From contig NZ_HF952039.1 of the NCBI RefSeq assembly GCF_000430995.1, forward strand, positions 65,407 through 129,406: a DNA stretch of 64,000 nucleotides, given 5' to 3'. Origin of the DNA: Thermobrachium celere DSM 8682 (lineage in GTDB: Bacteria > Bacillota > Clostridia > Clostridiales > Caloramatoraceae). The stretch's first letter is position 1. Each line of letters begins with the position of its first letter. The notes under the pieces are model-generated. The model made no database searches and was not told where the DNA came from. It was given only the letters and a program-made list of their open reading frames with translations. Below, piece after piece: positions 52,210-61,270 of the stretch. The translations under genes and the position numbers were made by a program.

Positions 52210-53474
52210 TAGATTAAATCCTCCTCTCTAAAGGACTTGGACCTTGTAAATGTGTATGCCACAATTGGTGCAATCATTAGGAATATAAGTATTGTTACAA
52301 CTGATGCCATGTGGTATTGTTGTTGATTTAGTGTCATCTTATAAATCCATGAAATTAGTATGTCTGTATGTCCAGCATAGCGGTAATTTGGATTTACAGG
52401 TCCACCATCAGTTACAGCATAGATTAACATGAAGTTGTTGAAGTTATATGCAAAACTTGATATTAATAGTGGCATTGTTGAATATAAAACCATTGGTAGT
52501 GTTATATGTCTTAACTTTTGAAAAGCTGTTGCACCATCTATGTCAGATGATTCATATAGGTCCCTTGGTATGTTTGTTAATATACTTGTCATAAGAGCCA
52601 TGAAGTATGGTGCTCCAAGCCACATGTTTATAAGTACAAGAGTAATCTTTGCTATATGTGGATCAGTTAGCCAGCCTATTCTTTGTAATCCTAAATGTTC
52701 TAAGAAGTCATTTATAGGTCCTGGTCCACTGAATAAGAGTCTCATAATAAGCATTGATATAAGTCCTGGAACTGCATATGGAATTATAAATATAGTTCTC
52801 CAAAGCTTCTTTATCTTAACACCTGCTGAATTTACGATTAAAGCCCACATAAGTCCAACGAAAAAGCTTGTTACAGTTGCTAATATTGCCCAAGTAACTG
52901 TCCAAACAAATACCCCAGATAGAGTTTCATTCCATATCTTAAGTCCAAATAGTTCTTTAAAGTTTCTAAATCCAACCCAGTTCACTAAGTTTCTTGGTGG
53001 TAAATGGTATGGTGAAGAATAATCAGTAAATGCTATAAGTACTGTAAATATAATTGGTAATAATATAAAGAATAATAGTGCTAATATACCAGGTGTCATG
53101 AAAATATAATGGAAGTTTCTGTCTATCTTATCCCTAAGGGTTATTTTCTTCTCCTCTTTAGCTTTATAAGCATCTTTAACATTATAGATATATATTCCTA
53201 TTATAATTAGAATAAGTAGAATTGATATAATACCCTGTAACATTAAGAAAATTGAGTGGTCAAAAACCGCAATCCCCTTTTCATTGTAATGGAACTTTGT
53301 TTCTCCTAGTGTTACTATACCCCAAAGACCATGTGCAAAGTATGGAATACCAAATATTATAGTTAATACTTCAACAAGTAACAAGAAGATACCTTTAATA
53401 TATTCTCCCTTCATTATCTGAGCTGAACCCATTATAATGTAGGAAAGCCATGCATATTTTTTCTTATCTTCCAT
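52209..53474 (-). CDS. malF: Maltodextrin ABC permease MalF
   Basis: Inner-membrane permease, about 421 residues. The N-terminal third has additional helices (LSYIIMGSAQIMKGEYIKG and ILLILIIIGIYIYNV), as in Gram-positive MalF proteins. The core has the EAA loop YESSDIDGATAFQKLRHITLPMV. An in-frame TTG at 53492 lies upstream of the GAGGTG site; the ATG at 53474 (MEDKKKYAW) is preferred. It sits between malE2 and malG; a hairpin in the malE2-malF gap may lower its level relative to malE. Confidence 0.95.
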   Translation of the reverse strand: MEDKKKYAWLSYIIMGSAQIMKGEYIKGIFLLLVEVLTIIFGIPYFAHGLWGIVTLGETKFHYNEKGIAVFDHSIFLMLQGIISILLILIIIGIYIYNVKDAYKAKEEKKITLRDKIDRNFHYIFMTPGILALLFFILLPIIFTVLIAFTDYSSPYHLPPRNLVNWVGFRNFKELFGLKIWNETLSGVFVWTVTWAILATVTSFFVGLMWALIVNSAGVKIKKLWRTIFIIPYAVPGLISMLIMRLLFSGPGPINDFLEHLGLQRIGWLTDPHIAKITLVLINMWLGAPYFMALMTSILTNIPRDLYESSDIDGATAFQKLRHITLPMVLYSTMPLLISSFAYNFNNFMLIYAVTDGGPVNPNYRYAGHTDILISWIYKMTLNQQQYHMASVVTILIFLMIAPIVAYTFTRSKSFREEDLI

Positions 53475-53502
53475 CTTTTCACCTCTTTTCAAGATTAATT
53501 AT

Positions 53503-53533
53503 TATAGGTATGTGCACAAGGCACATACCTATA
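53503..53533 (-). other. Intercistronic hairpin between malE2 and malF
   Basis: Perfect 13-bp stem (TATAGGTATGTGC and complement, 5-nt loop) without a strong T tract. In maltose operons such structures protect the malE message or cause partial termination, giving more binding protein than permease. Confidence 0.7.
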
Positions 53534-53551
53534 ACTATTTAATTACTTATA

Positions 53552-54817
53552 TTACTTTTGAGCTGCTATAGCATCCTTAACAGTTTGTACGCACTTGTCA
53601 AGTGCTGCCTTTGGTTCCATTTGTCCGTCCCAGATAGCTGAAAATGCGTTAGCAAGTGGTTCCCATACAAGTTGCATTTGTGGAATTGATGGCATTGGTT
53701 CTGCATTCTTAATTTGTGCTATAAATCCTGCAACTATTTCATCACCGTTTATCTCTGGCTTATCCATTAGAGCCTTAACTGGTGGAATTTGATGTGTCAT
53801 TTCATATCTCTTCATTAACATTTCATCTGATGTTGCAAATTCAGCAAATAGTTTTGCAGCATTTGGATACTTAGTAAATGAGCTTACATATAATCCTCTA
53901 ATTCCTGAAAAGCTCTTTGGTTGCTTTCCATTGAATGTTGGAAGTGGTGCAACACCAAAGTTTACTCCTGCCTTTTTGTATCCTTCTACTGCCCATGGTC
54001 CATTAATAATCATAGCTGCCTTCTTAGCTGAGAATGAACCATCCATAAATTGATAGTTAGCATCCTTTGCCTTTAATGGAATAATTGAATTTAAACTCTT
54101 GTAGAACTTAGCACCTTCAACAGCACCATCGTTGTTTAATCCTATATCATCCTTATCTGTACCAGCCTTACCAAATACATAGCCACCATTTGCAGTTAAG
54201 AAGCTGTATGAGAAGTATGCATTACCAACGTCCCAAAGAAGTGCGTACTTCTTTTCCTTTTTATTATTGAATGTCTTAGCAAATTCAATGATTTCTTCAT
54301 AAGTCTTTGGTGCTTCCTTAACTAAATCTTTATTATAGAATAATGCATATGTTTCAATTGCTGTTGGGTAACCATAAACTGTTCCGTCCATGCTTACACC
54401 ATCTACAGCAGCTTGTACAAAATCATTCTTTATTCTATCTGGCTTATGGTTTGGTTGAATTAATCCTGCAGCAACCATCTTACCTACATGGTCATGTGGT
54501 GCTGAAATTATATCTGCTCCAACACCAGCTGGTCCATCTTGTTGAAGTTTTCCTGATGTTTGAGTATGGTCTACTGGTTCATACTTTACCTTTACTCCAT
54601 ACTTCTTTTCAAATTCTTGTGCTACATACTTTATGTATTCTCCTTCTGGTCCTTCACTTTCCCAAACTACAAGTGAAGCTCCCTCTTCTGGTTTTAATTC
54701 AGCTGTTTGTGCTGGTTGATTGTTGTTTTGTTCTTCTGCTGGTTTCTTTGATCCGCAACCAGCCATTAATGAAGCCACTAAAAGTGCTGAAAGCATAATT
54801 GACAATGGCTTTTTCAC
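53552..54817 (-). CDS. malE: Maltodextrin-binding lipoprotein MalE, copy 2
   Basis: A 421-residue binding protein with lipobox LMAGC and the same domain pattern as copy 1. The mature proteins differ in only a small number of residues (for example YFSYSFLTANGG versus YFSYCFLSANGG, and LANAFSAIWDG versus LKTTFSAIWDG). The start is GTG at 54817 after GGGGGA. It is the first gene of malE-malF-malG and has a promoter with two operator sequences. Near-identical DNA over about 1.2 kb, 6 kb from copy 1, points to recent duplication or gene conversion. Confidence 0.96.
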   Translation of the reverse strand: MKKPLSIMLSALLVASLMAGCGSKKPAEEQNNNQPAQTAELKPEEGASLVVWESEGPEGEYIKYVAQEFEKKYGVKVKYEPVDHTQTSGKLQQDGPAGVGADIISAPHDHVGKMVAAGLIQPNHKPDRIKNDFVQAAVDGVSMDGTVYGYPTAIETYALFYNKDLVKEAPKTYEEIIEFAKTFNNKKEKKYALLWDVGNAYFSYSFLTANGGYVFGKAGTDKDDIGLNNDGAVEGAKFYKSLNSIIPLKAKDANYQFMDGSFSAKKAAMIINGPWAVEGYKKAGVNFGVAPLPTFNGKQPKSFSGIRGLYVSSFTKYPNAAKLFAEFATSDEMLMKRYEMTHQIPPVKALMDKPEINGDEIVAGFIAQIKNAEPMPSIPQMQLVWEPLANAFSAIWDGQMEPKAALDKCVQTVKDAIAAQK

Positions 54818-54854
54818 AGAAATTCCCCCTTCTTTAGTTTTTTAAATTAATTAA

Positions 54855-54906
54855 CTTAAATGTTTAAGTACAATTATATTATACCTCTTTTGCAAACGTT
54901 TGTCCA
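54855..54906 (-). promoter_or_regulatory. malEFG promoter with two LacI-type operators
   Basis: TGGACA (54906-54901) and TATAAT (54883-54878) are 17 bp apart on the minus strand. The spacer contains GCAAACGTTTGT (54892-54903). A second palindrome, CTTAAATGTTTAAG (54855-54868), lies just past the start point. A repressor bound at both would block RNA polymerase. Confidence 0.85.
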
Positions 54907-55096
54907 TACTTTTTCTGAAAATTTTAAAATATAATTTATTACAAAATATTTAATTTCATTGTTGTATTTGTTTCAATTTTGTATAAACCTGAATCTATTT
55001 ATCATAAAAATATAATTTTTACCTTTTTATAGTTTTTAATGAACTATTTATATAGTATAATCATCATTGTTAATTTATTATTGAAAGGGGAATTTT

Positions 55097-56503
55097 ATGA
55101 ATTGGTTTTCTAGATTTTTAAATGTTGCTTTAAAAATTTTGTTTTTACCTATAATTTTTTCTAACCTTAAGTATACATATAGGCATTTAAGATACTTTAA
55201 AAGCCTTGATATATATCTAGTTTTGTTCTTCATTACAGCTTTATTAATGTTTACATATCTGTTAAAAAGGAATATTAATGAGAAGATACTGTTAATTATA
55301 ATAATTCTATTTGGTGCTGCATTAAGACTATTTTGGGTTATAACACTTGATAACAGGCCTGTTTCTGATTTTGCTGGAATGTTCATAAGAAGTAGACTTT
55401 TTCTTAATGGTGTCTACTACATGTTTCAAAATAAAAACTACTATGCACGCTATCCCCATATGACTATGACGGTTTTATACTTTGCACTAATTAGAAGCCT
55501 ATTTGCAAATTCTCTCCTTGCTATAAAGGTTATTAATGCAATTTTATCTACACTTAATATATTCTTTGTTTACCTTATTTCAAAGGAAACATTTAACTCT
55601 AAAAAAACTGCCCTCTACAGTTCATTTATAACAGCTACTTATCCAGCCTTTATTGGATATTCTGCTGTTTACTGCTCTGAAAATATTGCTATGCCCTTTT
55701 ATCTATTTAGCATATATTTATTTATTCTTGTCATGAAAAATAAATCTAGTATAAACATTTTAATTTTAAGTGGGCTTGTACTTGGAATAGGACATATTTT
55801 TAGAATGGTTGCGGATGTTGTTATAATAGCTTATATAATGTATATTATTATTTACTTTAATAAAAATATCTTTACAAAATCAAAATCAATAATTTTTATA
55901 GTATTAGCATTTTTAATCCCTATGGTTACTGCAAATACCATACTAAAAAAACTAGGAATTCTTCAATACAACCTATGGAGAGGATGTGAAACTAAATGGA
56001 CAAGTGTTTTAAGGGGATCAAACCTTGAAACCTATGGAAGATGGAATTTAGAGGATGCAAAATTTATAGCCTCCTTTGATGATGATAAAAAACTAGAAGA
56101 GGCAATAAAGCAAAAGGTTAAAGAAAGATATACAAAAACTCCTCTGCCTAAACTTTTAAATTTCTTCTATAACAAATATTCAAATCAATGGTCCTATGGA
56201 GACTTTGGTGGATTTTATTGGGCACAGGCAGATACTAAATCTTTAATAGTTGATGTTTATCATAAGGGTATGTTGTATGTAAATCTGTATTATTTTATAA
56301 TACTTTTATTAAGCTACGTAGGACTATTTAATAAGAAACAATATTTAGACAATCCATATATTAATCTTTTTTATATAATATTTTGTGGATATGGACTGCT
56401 TTATTTAATAACAGAATCCCAAAGTAGATATTCATATATTGTCTGCTGGTTATTTATATTTTTCGCATTAACTGTATTTAGAAGGGATGAAGTGTATGAA
56501 TAA
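55097..56503 (+). CDS. GT-C superfamily (PMT/GT39-like) membrane glycosyltransferase
   Basis: A 468-residue integral membrane protein with about ten helices. After two helices, DNRPVSDFAGMFIRSRLFL has the Asp of the first luminal loop, which is catalytic in polyprenyl-phosphate-sugar-dependent GT-C enzymes. ARYPHMTMTVLYFALIRSLF and TATYPAFIGYSAVYCSENIAMPFYL follow the PMT_2 pattern. It should transfer a sugar from a polyprenyl-phosphate donor to an acceptor on the outer face of the membrane. It heads a five-gene operon whose other members could make and flip such a donor. Confidence 0.82.
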   Translation: MNWFSRFLNVALKILFLPIIFSNLKYTYRHLRYFKSLDIYLVLFFITALLMFTYLLKRNINEKILLIIIILFGAALRLFWVITLDNRPVSDFAGMFIRSRLFLNGVYYMFQNKNYYARYPHMTMTVLYFALIRSLFANSLLAIKVINAILSTLNIFFVYLISKETFNSKKTALYSSFITATYPAFIGYSAVYCSENIAMPFYLFSIYLFILVMKNKSSINILILSGLVLGIGHIFRMVADVVIIAYIMYIIIYFNKNIFTKSKSIIFIVLAFLIPMVTANTILKKLGILQYNLWRGCETKWTSVLRGSNLETYGRWNLEDAKFIASFDDDKKLEEAIKQKVKERYTKTPLPKLLNFFYNKYSNQWSYGDFGGFYWAQADTKSLIVDVYHKGMLYVNLYYFIILLLSYVGLFNKKQYLDNPYINLFYIIFCGYGLLYLITESQSRYSYIVCWLFIFFALTVFRRDEVYE

Positions 56504-57353
56504 ATACATAGAACTTATGCGTCCAAAACAATGGATAAAAAACTTCTTTGTATTTGGTGCTATTATTTTCTCTAAAAAGTTTTTAGAAATAGAAAGTTTA
56601 ACAAAGGTTATTTTAGCCTTCTTATCTTTCTGTCTTATATCTTCAGCTGTGTATATTATGAATGATATAAAGGATTTAGAACAGGACAAGGTGCATCCTA
56701 AAAAGAAACACAGACCTATTGCAAGTGGAAAAGTTTCAATTAGAAATGCAATAATTGAGATGATTTTATTAATTATAATCTCTCTATCTACAGCCTTCTA
56801 TTTAAATAAATTTCTACTTATTATATTACTTATATACTTTATCAATAATGTAATCTATACATTTAAAGTAAAACACATTGTTCTTCTAGATGTTATATCT
56901 ATTGCAATAGGATTTATATTAAGGGTTATTGCAGGTGGAGTTGTTATAAATGTTGAGCTGTCTGTTTGGATAATACTTTGTACTCTGTTTATTTCTCTAT
57001 TCTTAGGTTTTGAAAAAAGAAAAAATGAACTTAAATGCTTAGAGAATGATGCAACAAAACACAGAAGAATATTAGATGACTATTCAATCAAGTTCTTAGA
57101 CGATATTTCAAACATTGTATGTGGATGTACTATAATCTTTTATTCTCTATATACATTCTTTGCATACAGCCACAAGTATATGATGATAACTAATATATTT
57201 GTAATATATGGACTTTTTAGATATAAATACCTAACAGAAATAAAGGACTTAGGAGGAAGTCCAACTGAAGCTGTTCTTACAGATAAGGGAATTATAATAG
57301 ATGTTATATTATGGGGAATTTGTAGTAGCATAATAATTTTGCTTACTAAATAA
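56496..57353 (+). CDS. UbiA-family phosphoribosyl-polyprenyl synthase-like enzyme
   Basis: A 285-residue membrane prenyltransferase with eight or nine helices. The first motif, MNDIKDLEQDKVHPKKKHRPIASG, matches the NDxxDxxxD site. MRPKQWIKNFFVFGAIIFS at the N-terminus and FEKRKNELKCLENDATKHRRILDDYS near residue 180 match decaprenyl-phosphate phosphoribosyltransferase relatives (5-phosphoribosyl diphosphate plus polyprenyl phosphate). The ATG at 56487 is close to the ribosome binding site AAGGG; the ATG at 56496 (MNKYIELM) is preferred and overlaps the previous stop. It probably makes a lipid-linked phosphoribose. Confidence 0.85.
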   Translation: MNKYIELMRPKQWIKNFFVFGAIIFSKKFLEIESLTKVILAFLSFCLISSAVYIMNDIKDLEQDKVHPKKKHRPIASGKVSIRNAIIEMILLIIISLSTAFYLNKFLLIILLIYFINNVIYTFKVKHIVLLDVISIAIGFILRVIAGGVVINVELSVWIILCTLFISLFLGFEKRKNELKCLENDATKHRRILDDYSIKFLDDISNIVCGCTIIFYSLYTFFAYSHKYMMITNIFVIYGLFRYKYLTEIKDLGGSPTEAVLTDKGIIIDVILWGICSSIIILLTK

Positions 57354-57366
57354 AGGAGGTTATCTA

Positions 57367-57999
57367 TTGATTAAGAAAGTTGCAATATTTGATGTGGATA
57401 AAACAATAATAAACGGAGACTCTATGTTTATGCTACTTTTTTATACAATAAAGAAAAAGCCTAAAGCTATAATTGGACTCCCAAGGCTATTTATTATGCT
57501 TGTACTTTATGCTCTAAATATAATAGATACTAAAAAGGCAAAGGAAGAGATGTTCTACGTAATAAATTATCTTAATGAGAAGGATCTTGAGGACTTTTTT
57601 AAAGAAAAAATATTAAAGCACACCTTTTTTGATGCTAAAGAGGAAATTATAAAAAGAAAAAAAGAAGGATACACAGTAATACTAGTCTCAGCCTCTCCCG
57701 AATGTTATATTAAATACTTTAAAAAATACTTTGATGTTGACTTCGTGCTAGGGACAATTTTAAGAAAAACTCAAGAAGGATATACAAATATAATAGATGG
57801 TGAAAACTGCAAGGGAGAAGAAAAGGTTTTAAGGCTTAAAAAACTTTTAGAGATAGAAAATATAAATATAGATAGGGAAAATAGCCTATGCTTTTCTGAT
57901 TCACTTTCAGACATGCCTTTATTTAATCTTGTGGAAAATAGGTTTTTGATAAACAATAATAAAAAACTCAATGGATTTAAAAATTTGAGGTGGAAGTAA
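57367..57999 (+). CDS. HAD-IB family phosphatase
   Basis: A 210-residue soluble HAD hydrolase with AIFDVDKTIINGDSM (nucleophile Asp and acid/base Asp), VILVSASPECYI (motif II Ser) and ENSLCFSDSLSDMPLF (motif IV Asp pair). The helical cap falls between residues 20 and 95. The start is TTG at 57367, 7 nt after AAAGGAGG. Placed after the UbiA-type synthase, it is a good candidate for removing the 5-phosphate from the lipid-linked phosphoribose; UbiA-HAD pairings and fusions are known. That substrate assignment is an inference. Confidence 0.85.
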   Translation: MIKKVAIFDVDKTIINGDSMFMLLFYTIKKKPKAIIGLPRLFIMLVLYALNIIDTKKAKEEMFYVINYLNEKDLEDFFKEKILKHTFFDAKEEIIKRKKEGYTVILVSASPECYIKYFKKYFDVDFVLGTILRKTQEGYTNIIDGENCKGEEKVLRLKKLLEIENINIDRENSLCFSDSLSDMPLFNLVENRFLINNNKKLNGFKNLRWK

Positions 58000-58334
58000 T
58001 GAAAAAGACTTTTAACAAAGGAATAATACTTATGATTGTATCTGCCTTTTTAACTGCAAATGGACAGCTCTTTTGGAAGTTTTCTCAAACTAATGGCAAA
58101 CTTATGAACATTTTTATTGGATTTTTACTATATGGATTTGGTGCTCTTTTTATGATTTTTGCCTTTAAAAATGGAGAGCTTTCTGTCCTATACCCTCTAA
58201 TGTGCATCTCTTATATTTTTGCCTTAATTAATGGATATGTTTTTTTAGGGGAAACAATATCTATTTATAACTTAATAGGTATTTTAATTATTATTTTAGG
58301 AGTTACACTACTTGGAAAGGAAAGTAAGTTATGA
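57999..58334 (+). CDS. SMR/EamA-type four-helix half-transporter, first of a pair
   Basis: A 111-residue protein with four helices: ILMIVSAFLTANGQLFWKFS, IFIGFLLYGFGALFMIFAF, YPLMCISYIFALINGYVFLGE and NLIGILIIILGVTLLG. The YPLM...Y.F......LGE pattern fits the DMT superfamily, and small paired members such as ArnE/ArnF flip lipid-linked sugars. An in-frame GTG at 57990 sits in the ribosome binding site GAGG, so the ATG at 57999, overlapping the HAD stop (TAATG), is the start. It overlaps its partner by 4 bp. Confidence 0.82.
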   Translation: MKKTFNKGIILMIVSAFLTANGQLFWKFSQTNGKLMNIFIGFLLYGFGALFMIFAFKNGELSVLYPLMCISYIFALINGYVFLGETISIYNLIGILIIILGVTLLGKESKL

Positions 58335-58666
58335 GTTTAAAGACATTTTCTATTCTTATTCTTATGACGCTTTGTGGTTCACTTGGAGGATATTTTTTAA
58401 AAAGAGCCTCTTCTAATTTAGACTCTTTTAGAACTCTAATTTTAAATAAATTTATATACATAGGCGGACTTTTCTACTGCCTTGGTGCAATTTTAAATAT
58501 AATCCTTTTAAAATACATACCATATAGCCTTGTACTTCCATTAAATTCAATAACATATATATGGACTCTACTTCTTGGATATTTTCTTTTAGGAGAGAGG
58601 ATAGGAAAATATAAGCTACTTGGGATATTATGTATTATTATTGGAGTTGTATTCTTAACAAAATAA
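58331..58666 (+). CDS. SMR/EamA-type four-helix half-transporter, second of a pair
   Basis: A 111-residue four-helix protein: TFSILILMTLCGSLGGYFLKRA, YIGGLFYCLGAILNIILLKY, YSLVLPLNSITYIWTLLLGYFLLGE and LLGILCIIIGVVFL. It is paralogous to the preceding protein, and the 4-bp overlap of the genes suggests a heterodimer. By analogy with ArnE/ArnF it could move the lipid-linked pentose made by the UbiA and HAD enzymes to the outside, for use by the GT-C transferase at the head of the operon. The flipped substrate is inferred from context only. Confidence 0.82.
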   Translation: MSLKTFSILILMTLCGSLGGYFLKRASSNLDSFRTLILNKFIYIGGLFYCLGAILNIILLKYIPYSLVLPLNSITYIWTLLLGYFLLGERIGKYKLLGILCIIIGVVFLTK

Positions 58667-58697
58667 GGCTACAGAATTATTCTCTGCAGCCTTATTT
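58661..58697. terminator. Bidirectional terminator at 58.7 kb
   Basis: AAATAAGGCT and AGCCTTATTT with an inner CAGA/TCTG pairing. It covers the stop codons of the convergent SMR and GT2 genes. Confidence 0.88.
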
Positions 58698-60116
58698 TTG
58701 ACTCTGAAAGCTCCTTCTTTTTATCTTGCCCCAGCTGTGTTTCATCTTCCTAAATTTAACAATACCTTCAATTCTATAGAGAGTTGTAAGCTGTCTGTAT
58801 CCAAAGTTTTCAAGTATTCCATATATACTTAGTTTAATTAGCTGTTTTAAAGTAGGATACTTGTTAAAAGTATATTCCTCAAGCAGTATTGCACCTAATG
58901 AAAGTAGTATTCCGTAAAGAATGGATGCTGCAAAGAATAGAATGAAATACTTTAAGTTTAAAAGTCCAAACATATATGCAAGGGGTATCATTATATATCC
59001 TAATATCTCAATTATTGGACCTATCATCTCAAACAGCCAAAAGTAAGGAACTGCAATAAGACCAATCTGCTTATACCTTGGATTAAAGAACATCCTTTTA
59101 TGTTTAAAAAGGCTGTCCATAAGGCCTATTTGCCATCTTCTTCTTTGGGACCTTAAATCCTTTAATGTCTCTGGTGCCTGTGTCCAGCATACAGGGTCTG
59201 GAACAAACTTAATTCTATAGGGCCTTTTATTTCTCAGGAAATATTCATGCATCTTAACTACAAGCTCCATATCTTCTCCAATTGTATTTTTTGCATATCC
59301 ACCAACCTCTATTGCTGCATCCTTTTTAAAGGCTCCAAAGGCTCCTGATACTATAAGTAGGGAATTTAGTGCATCCCATCCTACCCTTCCTGTTAAAAAG
59401 GCCCTTAGATACTCTACAATTTGAAACATAGCTATCCTACTTTTTGGAAGGCCAATATTAACAACCCTTCCTCTTTTAATAACTGAACCATTTGCTATTC
59501 TAACTATTCCACCAACTGCAACCGTCTTTTTGTTTTCTATAAAGGGCATAACTACTCTAACTAAAGAATCGCTCTCAAGTATAGAGTCTGCATCTATTGA
59601 TGTTATTATAGGGTAGTTTGACACATTTATCCCTGCATTTAATGCGTCGGCTTTTCCTCCATTTTCTTTGTCTACTAAAATAAGGTTTGGAATATCTATA
59701 TTTTTGTAAATACCCTTTATTTTATTTGTTTTAAGTCTATACCTTACTGGCTGATTTACCTCCTTTAATTCAAATTCCTCTATAACCTTATTTAATGTAT
59801 TATCCTTTGAACCATCATTTATAACTATAACTTCAAACTTAGGGTAATTAAGTGAAATAAGTGACTTTATATTATCAACTATAGTTTCTTCTTCGTTATA
59901 GGCTGGAACTAAAATGGATATAGGAATCATATTATCTGAGGTTATATATTTTTTATAATCTGAATACCTAATCTTTCTTATATAATCACTTAAATTAAAT
60001 GCCGCAAGTATAAGCTGCAGAAAATATATGAAATTTATTAATAATACATAATAGATTATAAAATAGTTAAACTTTATAACAATTTCCTTCAATAGCGGTG
60101 TATTCATAACTCTCAC
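58692..60116 (-). CDS. Processive family 2 glycosyltransferase, second polysaccharide operon
   Basis: A 474-residue membrane GT2 enzyme: one N-terminal helix, then MIPISILVPAYNEEETI, VINDGSKDNT, ITSIDADSILESDSL (DxD), GEDMELVVKMHEYF (catalytic base) and SQRRRWQIGLMD (Q..RW), followed by three C-terminal helices. The layout resembles PgaC/IcaA and hyaluronan-type synthases, so a beta-linked polymer is expected. The N-terminus overlaps the HEAT-repeat gene by 4 bp. It is the last gene of an operon with a GGDEF response regulator, suggesting control by cyclic di-GMP. Confidence 0.88.
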   Translation of the reverse strand: MRVMNTPLLKEIVIKFNYFIIYYVLLINFIYFLQLILAAFNLSDYIRKIRYSDYKKYITSDNMIPISILVPAYNEEETIVDNIKSLISLNYPKFEVIVINDGSKDNTLNKVIEEFELKEVNQPVRYRLKTNKIKGIYKNIDIPNLILVDKENGGKADALNAGINVSNYPIITSIDADSILESDSLVRVVMPFIENKKTVAVGGIVRIANGSVIKRGRVVNIGLPKSRIAMFQIVEYLRAFLTGRVGWDALNSLLIVSGAFGAFKKDAAIEVGGYAKNTIGEDMELVVKMHEYFLRNKRPYRIKFVPDPVCWTQAPETLKDLRSQRRRWQIGLMDSLFKHKRMFFNPRYKQIGLIAVPYFWLFEMIGPIIEILGYIMIPLAYMFGLLNLKYFILFFAASILYGILLSLGAILLEEYTFNKYPTLKQLIKLSIYGILENFGYRQLTTLYRIEGIVKFRKMKHSWGKIKRRSFQSQK

Positions 60117-61270
60117 CTATCTTTTTCTTCAATATATTTTTTAATAACTTCGCTCAGCTTAGGTGTTCTTTTATTATTCATATCATACTTTAAAACCTTA
60201 TCCCAACCATAGCTTGTCTCTAAGACTGATACAACTATATCCTTCGCAAATCTATCTTCACCTTCTAATACATCATATACAAGCTCAATTCCGCCTTCAA
60301 TTGAGATAAGTGAGTTTGCTGCATTATATCTAACATACCATTCTCTATCAGACAAGGCCTTAACAAGTGGTATTAGTGCTCTATTATCCTGCAGCTGTCC
60401 TAATACCTTTGATGCAATTGCCCTAACTTCCCAAGATTCATCATTTAAAAGTTCTATTATCTGAGCTACATATCTATTGTCCCCCATGTTACCTAAAGCC
60501 TTTAATGCAGCTATTTTCTTTTCCTTATTTTCATCTGCTAAAAATATTGCAATTTCATCTGCTAAAAGTATGTTTTTATAATTGCCAGCTGATTTTATAA
60601 ATATAGATGAAATAAACTCATCCTCTAAATACATTAAATTTCTATATACATATATTTTATCTCCCTCAAAACTATCTGCTATCTCAATCAAACTTCTCTC
60701 ACTTAATGGAATGGTTTTTGAAAGCTTTTTAAAGGCTTCAACAAATGCCTCTTCATCTCCAATTTTTGATAGAGCCATTAAAACGTTGTATTTAACCTCA
60801 ACAACCTCAATATCTATAAGCTCTAATAGTTTATCTAGTGCCTTTTTACTTCTAATTTCACCTAAATTTTTGCAGGATAATGCCACTTTATGCATATCTT
60901 TACTATTTAGTTTTTCTAGTTCATAATCAACAAGACCTATATCCTCTGCAAGTTTTGTAAGCTTATCTGAAATGCTTCCTTTTAGATTTTCAAAGTAGAA
61001 TAAAAATCTCTCTTCTACTATCTCCCTCTTTATTTTATCCTTCATAAAACTCTTTAAAACCTTAAGCTGAACATGTGTAACCTCATACTCGTCAAGTCTT
61101 GAGGCTATATCATCAAGATATCCTGAAACCTCTTTATACACCTTCTGCTTTTTTCTATTTTTATAGCCTTCATATAGCTTTTCTGCGATAAGATAAAAAT
61201 AAAGAAGTATAATAATTATTGAAAATATTAATATTGAGTATAAAACAATTAACTCCATACAAATCACCAC
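60113..61270 (-). CDS. Membrane-anchored HEAT-repeat protein
   Basis: A 385-residue protein with one N-terminal membrane helix (LIVLYSILIFSIIIILLYFYLI) and a cytoplasmic body of HEAT/PBS-lyase-type repeats. Examples are EVKYNVLMALSKIGDEEAF near residue 155, KIAALKALGNMGDNRYVAQI near 250 and WEVRAIASKVLGQLQDNRALI near 280. Such proteins act as scaffolds. The start may be GTG at 61270 (TAGTG overlap with the preceding gene) or the ATG at 61258. It lies between the GGDEF regulator and the GT2 synthase and might link them at the membrane. Confidence 0.8.
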   Translation of the reverse strand: MVICMELIVLYSILIFSIIIILLYFYLIAEKLYEGYKNRKKQKVYKEVSGYLDDIASRLDEYEVTHVQLKVLKSFMKDKIKREIVEERFLFYFENLKGSISDKLTKLAEDIGLVDYELEKLNSKDMHKVALSCKNLGEIRSKKALDKLLELIDIEVVEVKYNVLMALSKIGDEEAFVEAFKKLSKTIPLSERSLIEIADSFEGDKIYVYRNLMYLEDEFISSIFIKSAGNYKNILLADEIAIFLADENKEKKIAALKALGNMGDNRYVAQIIELLNDESWEVRAIASKVLGQLQDNRALIPLVKALSDREWYVRYNAANSLISIEGGIELVYDVLEGEDRFAKDIVVSVLETSYGWDKVLKYDMNNKRTPKLSEVIKKYIEEKDR

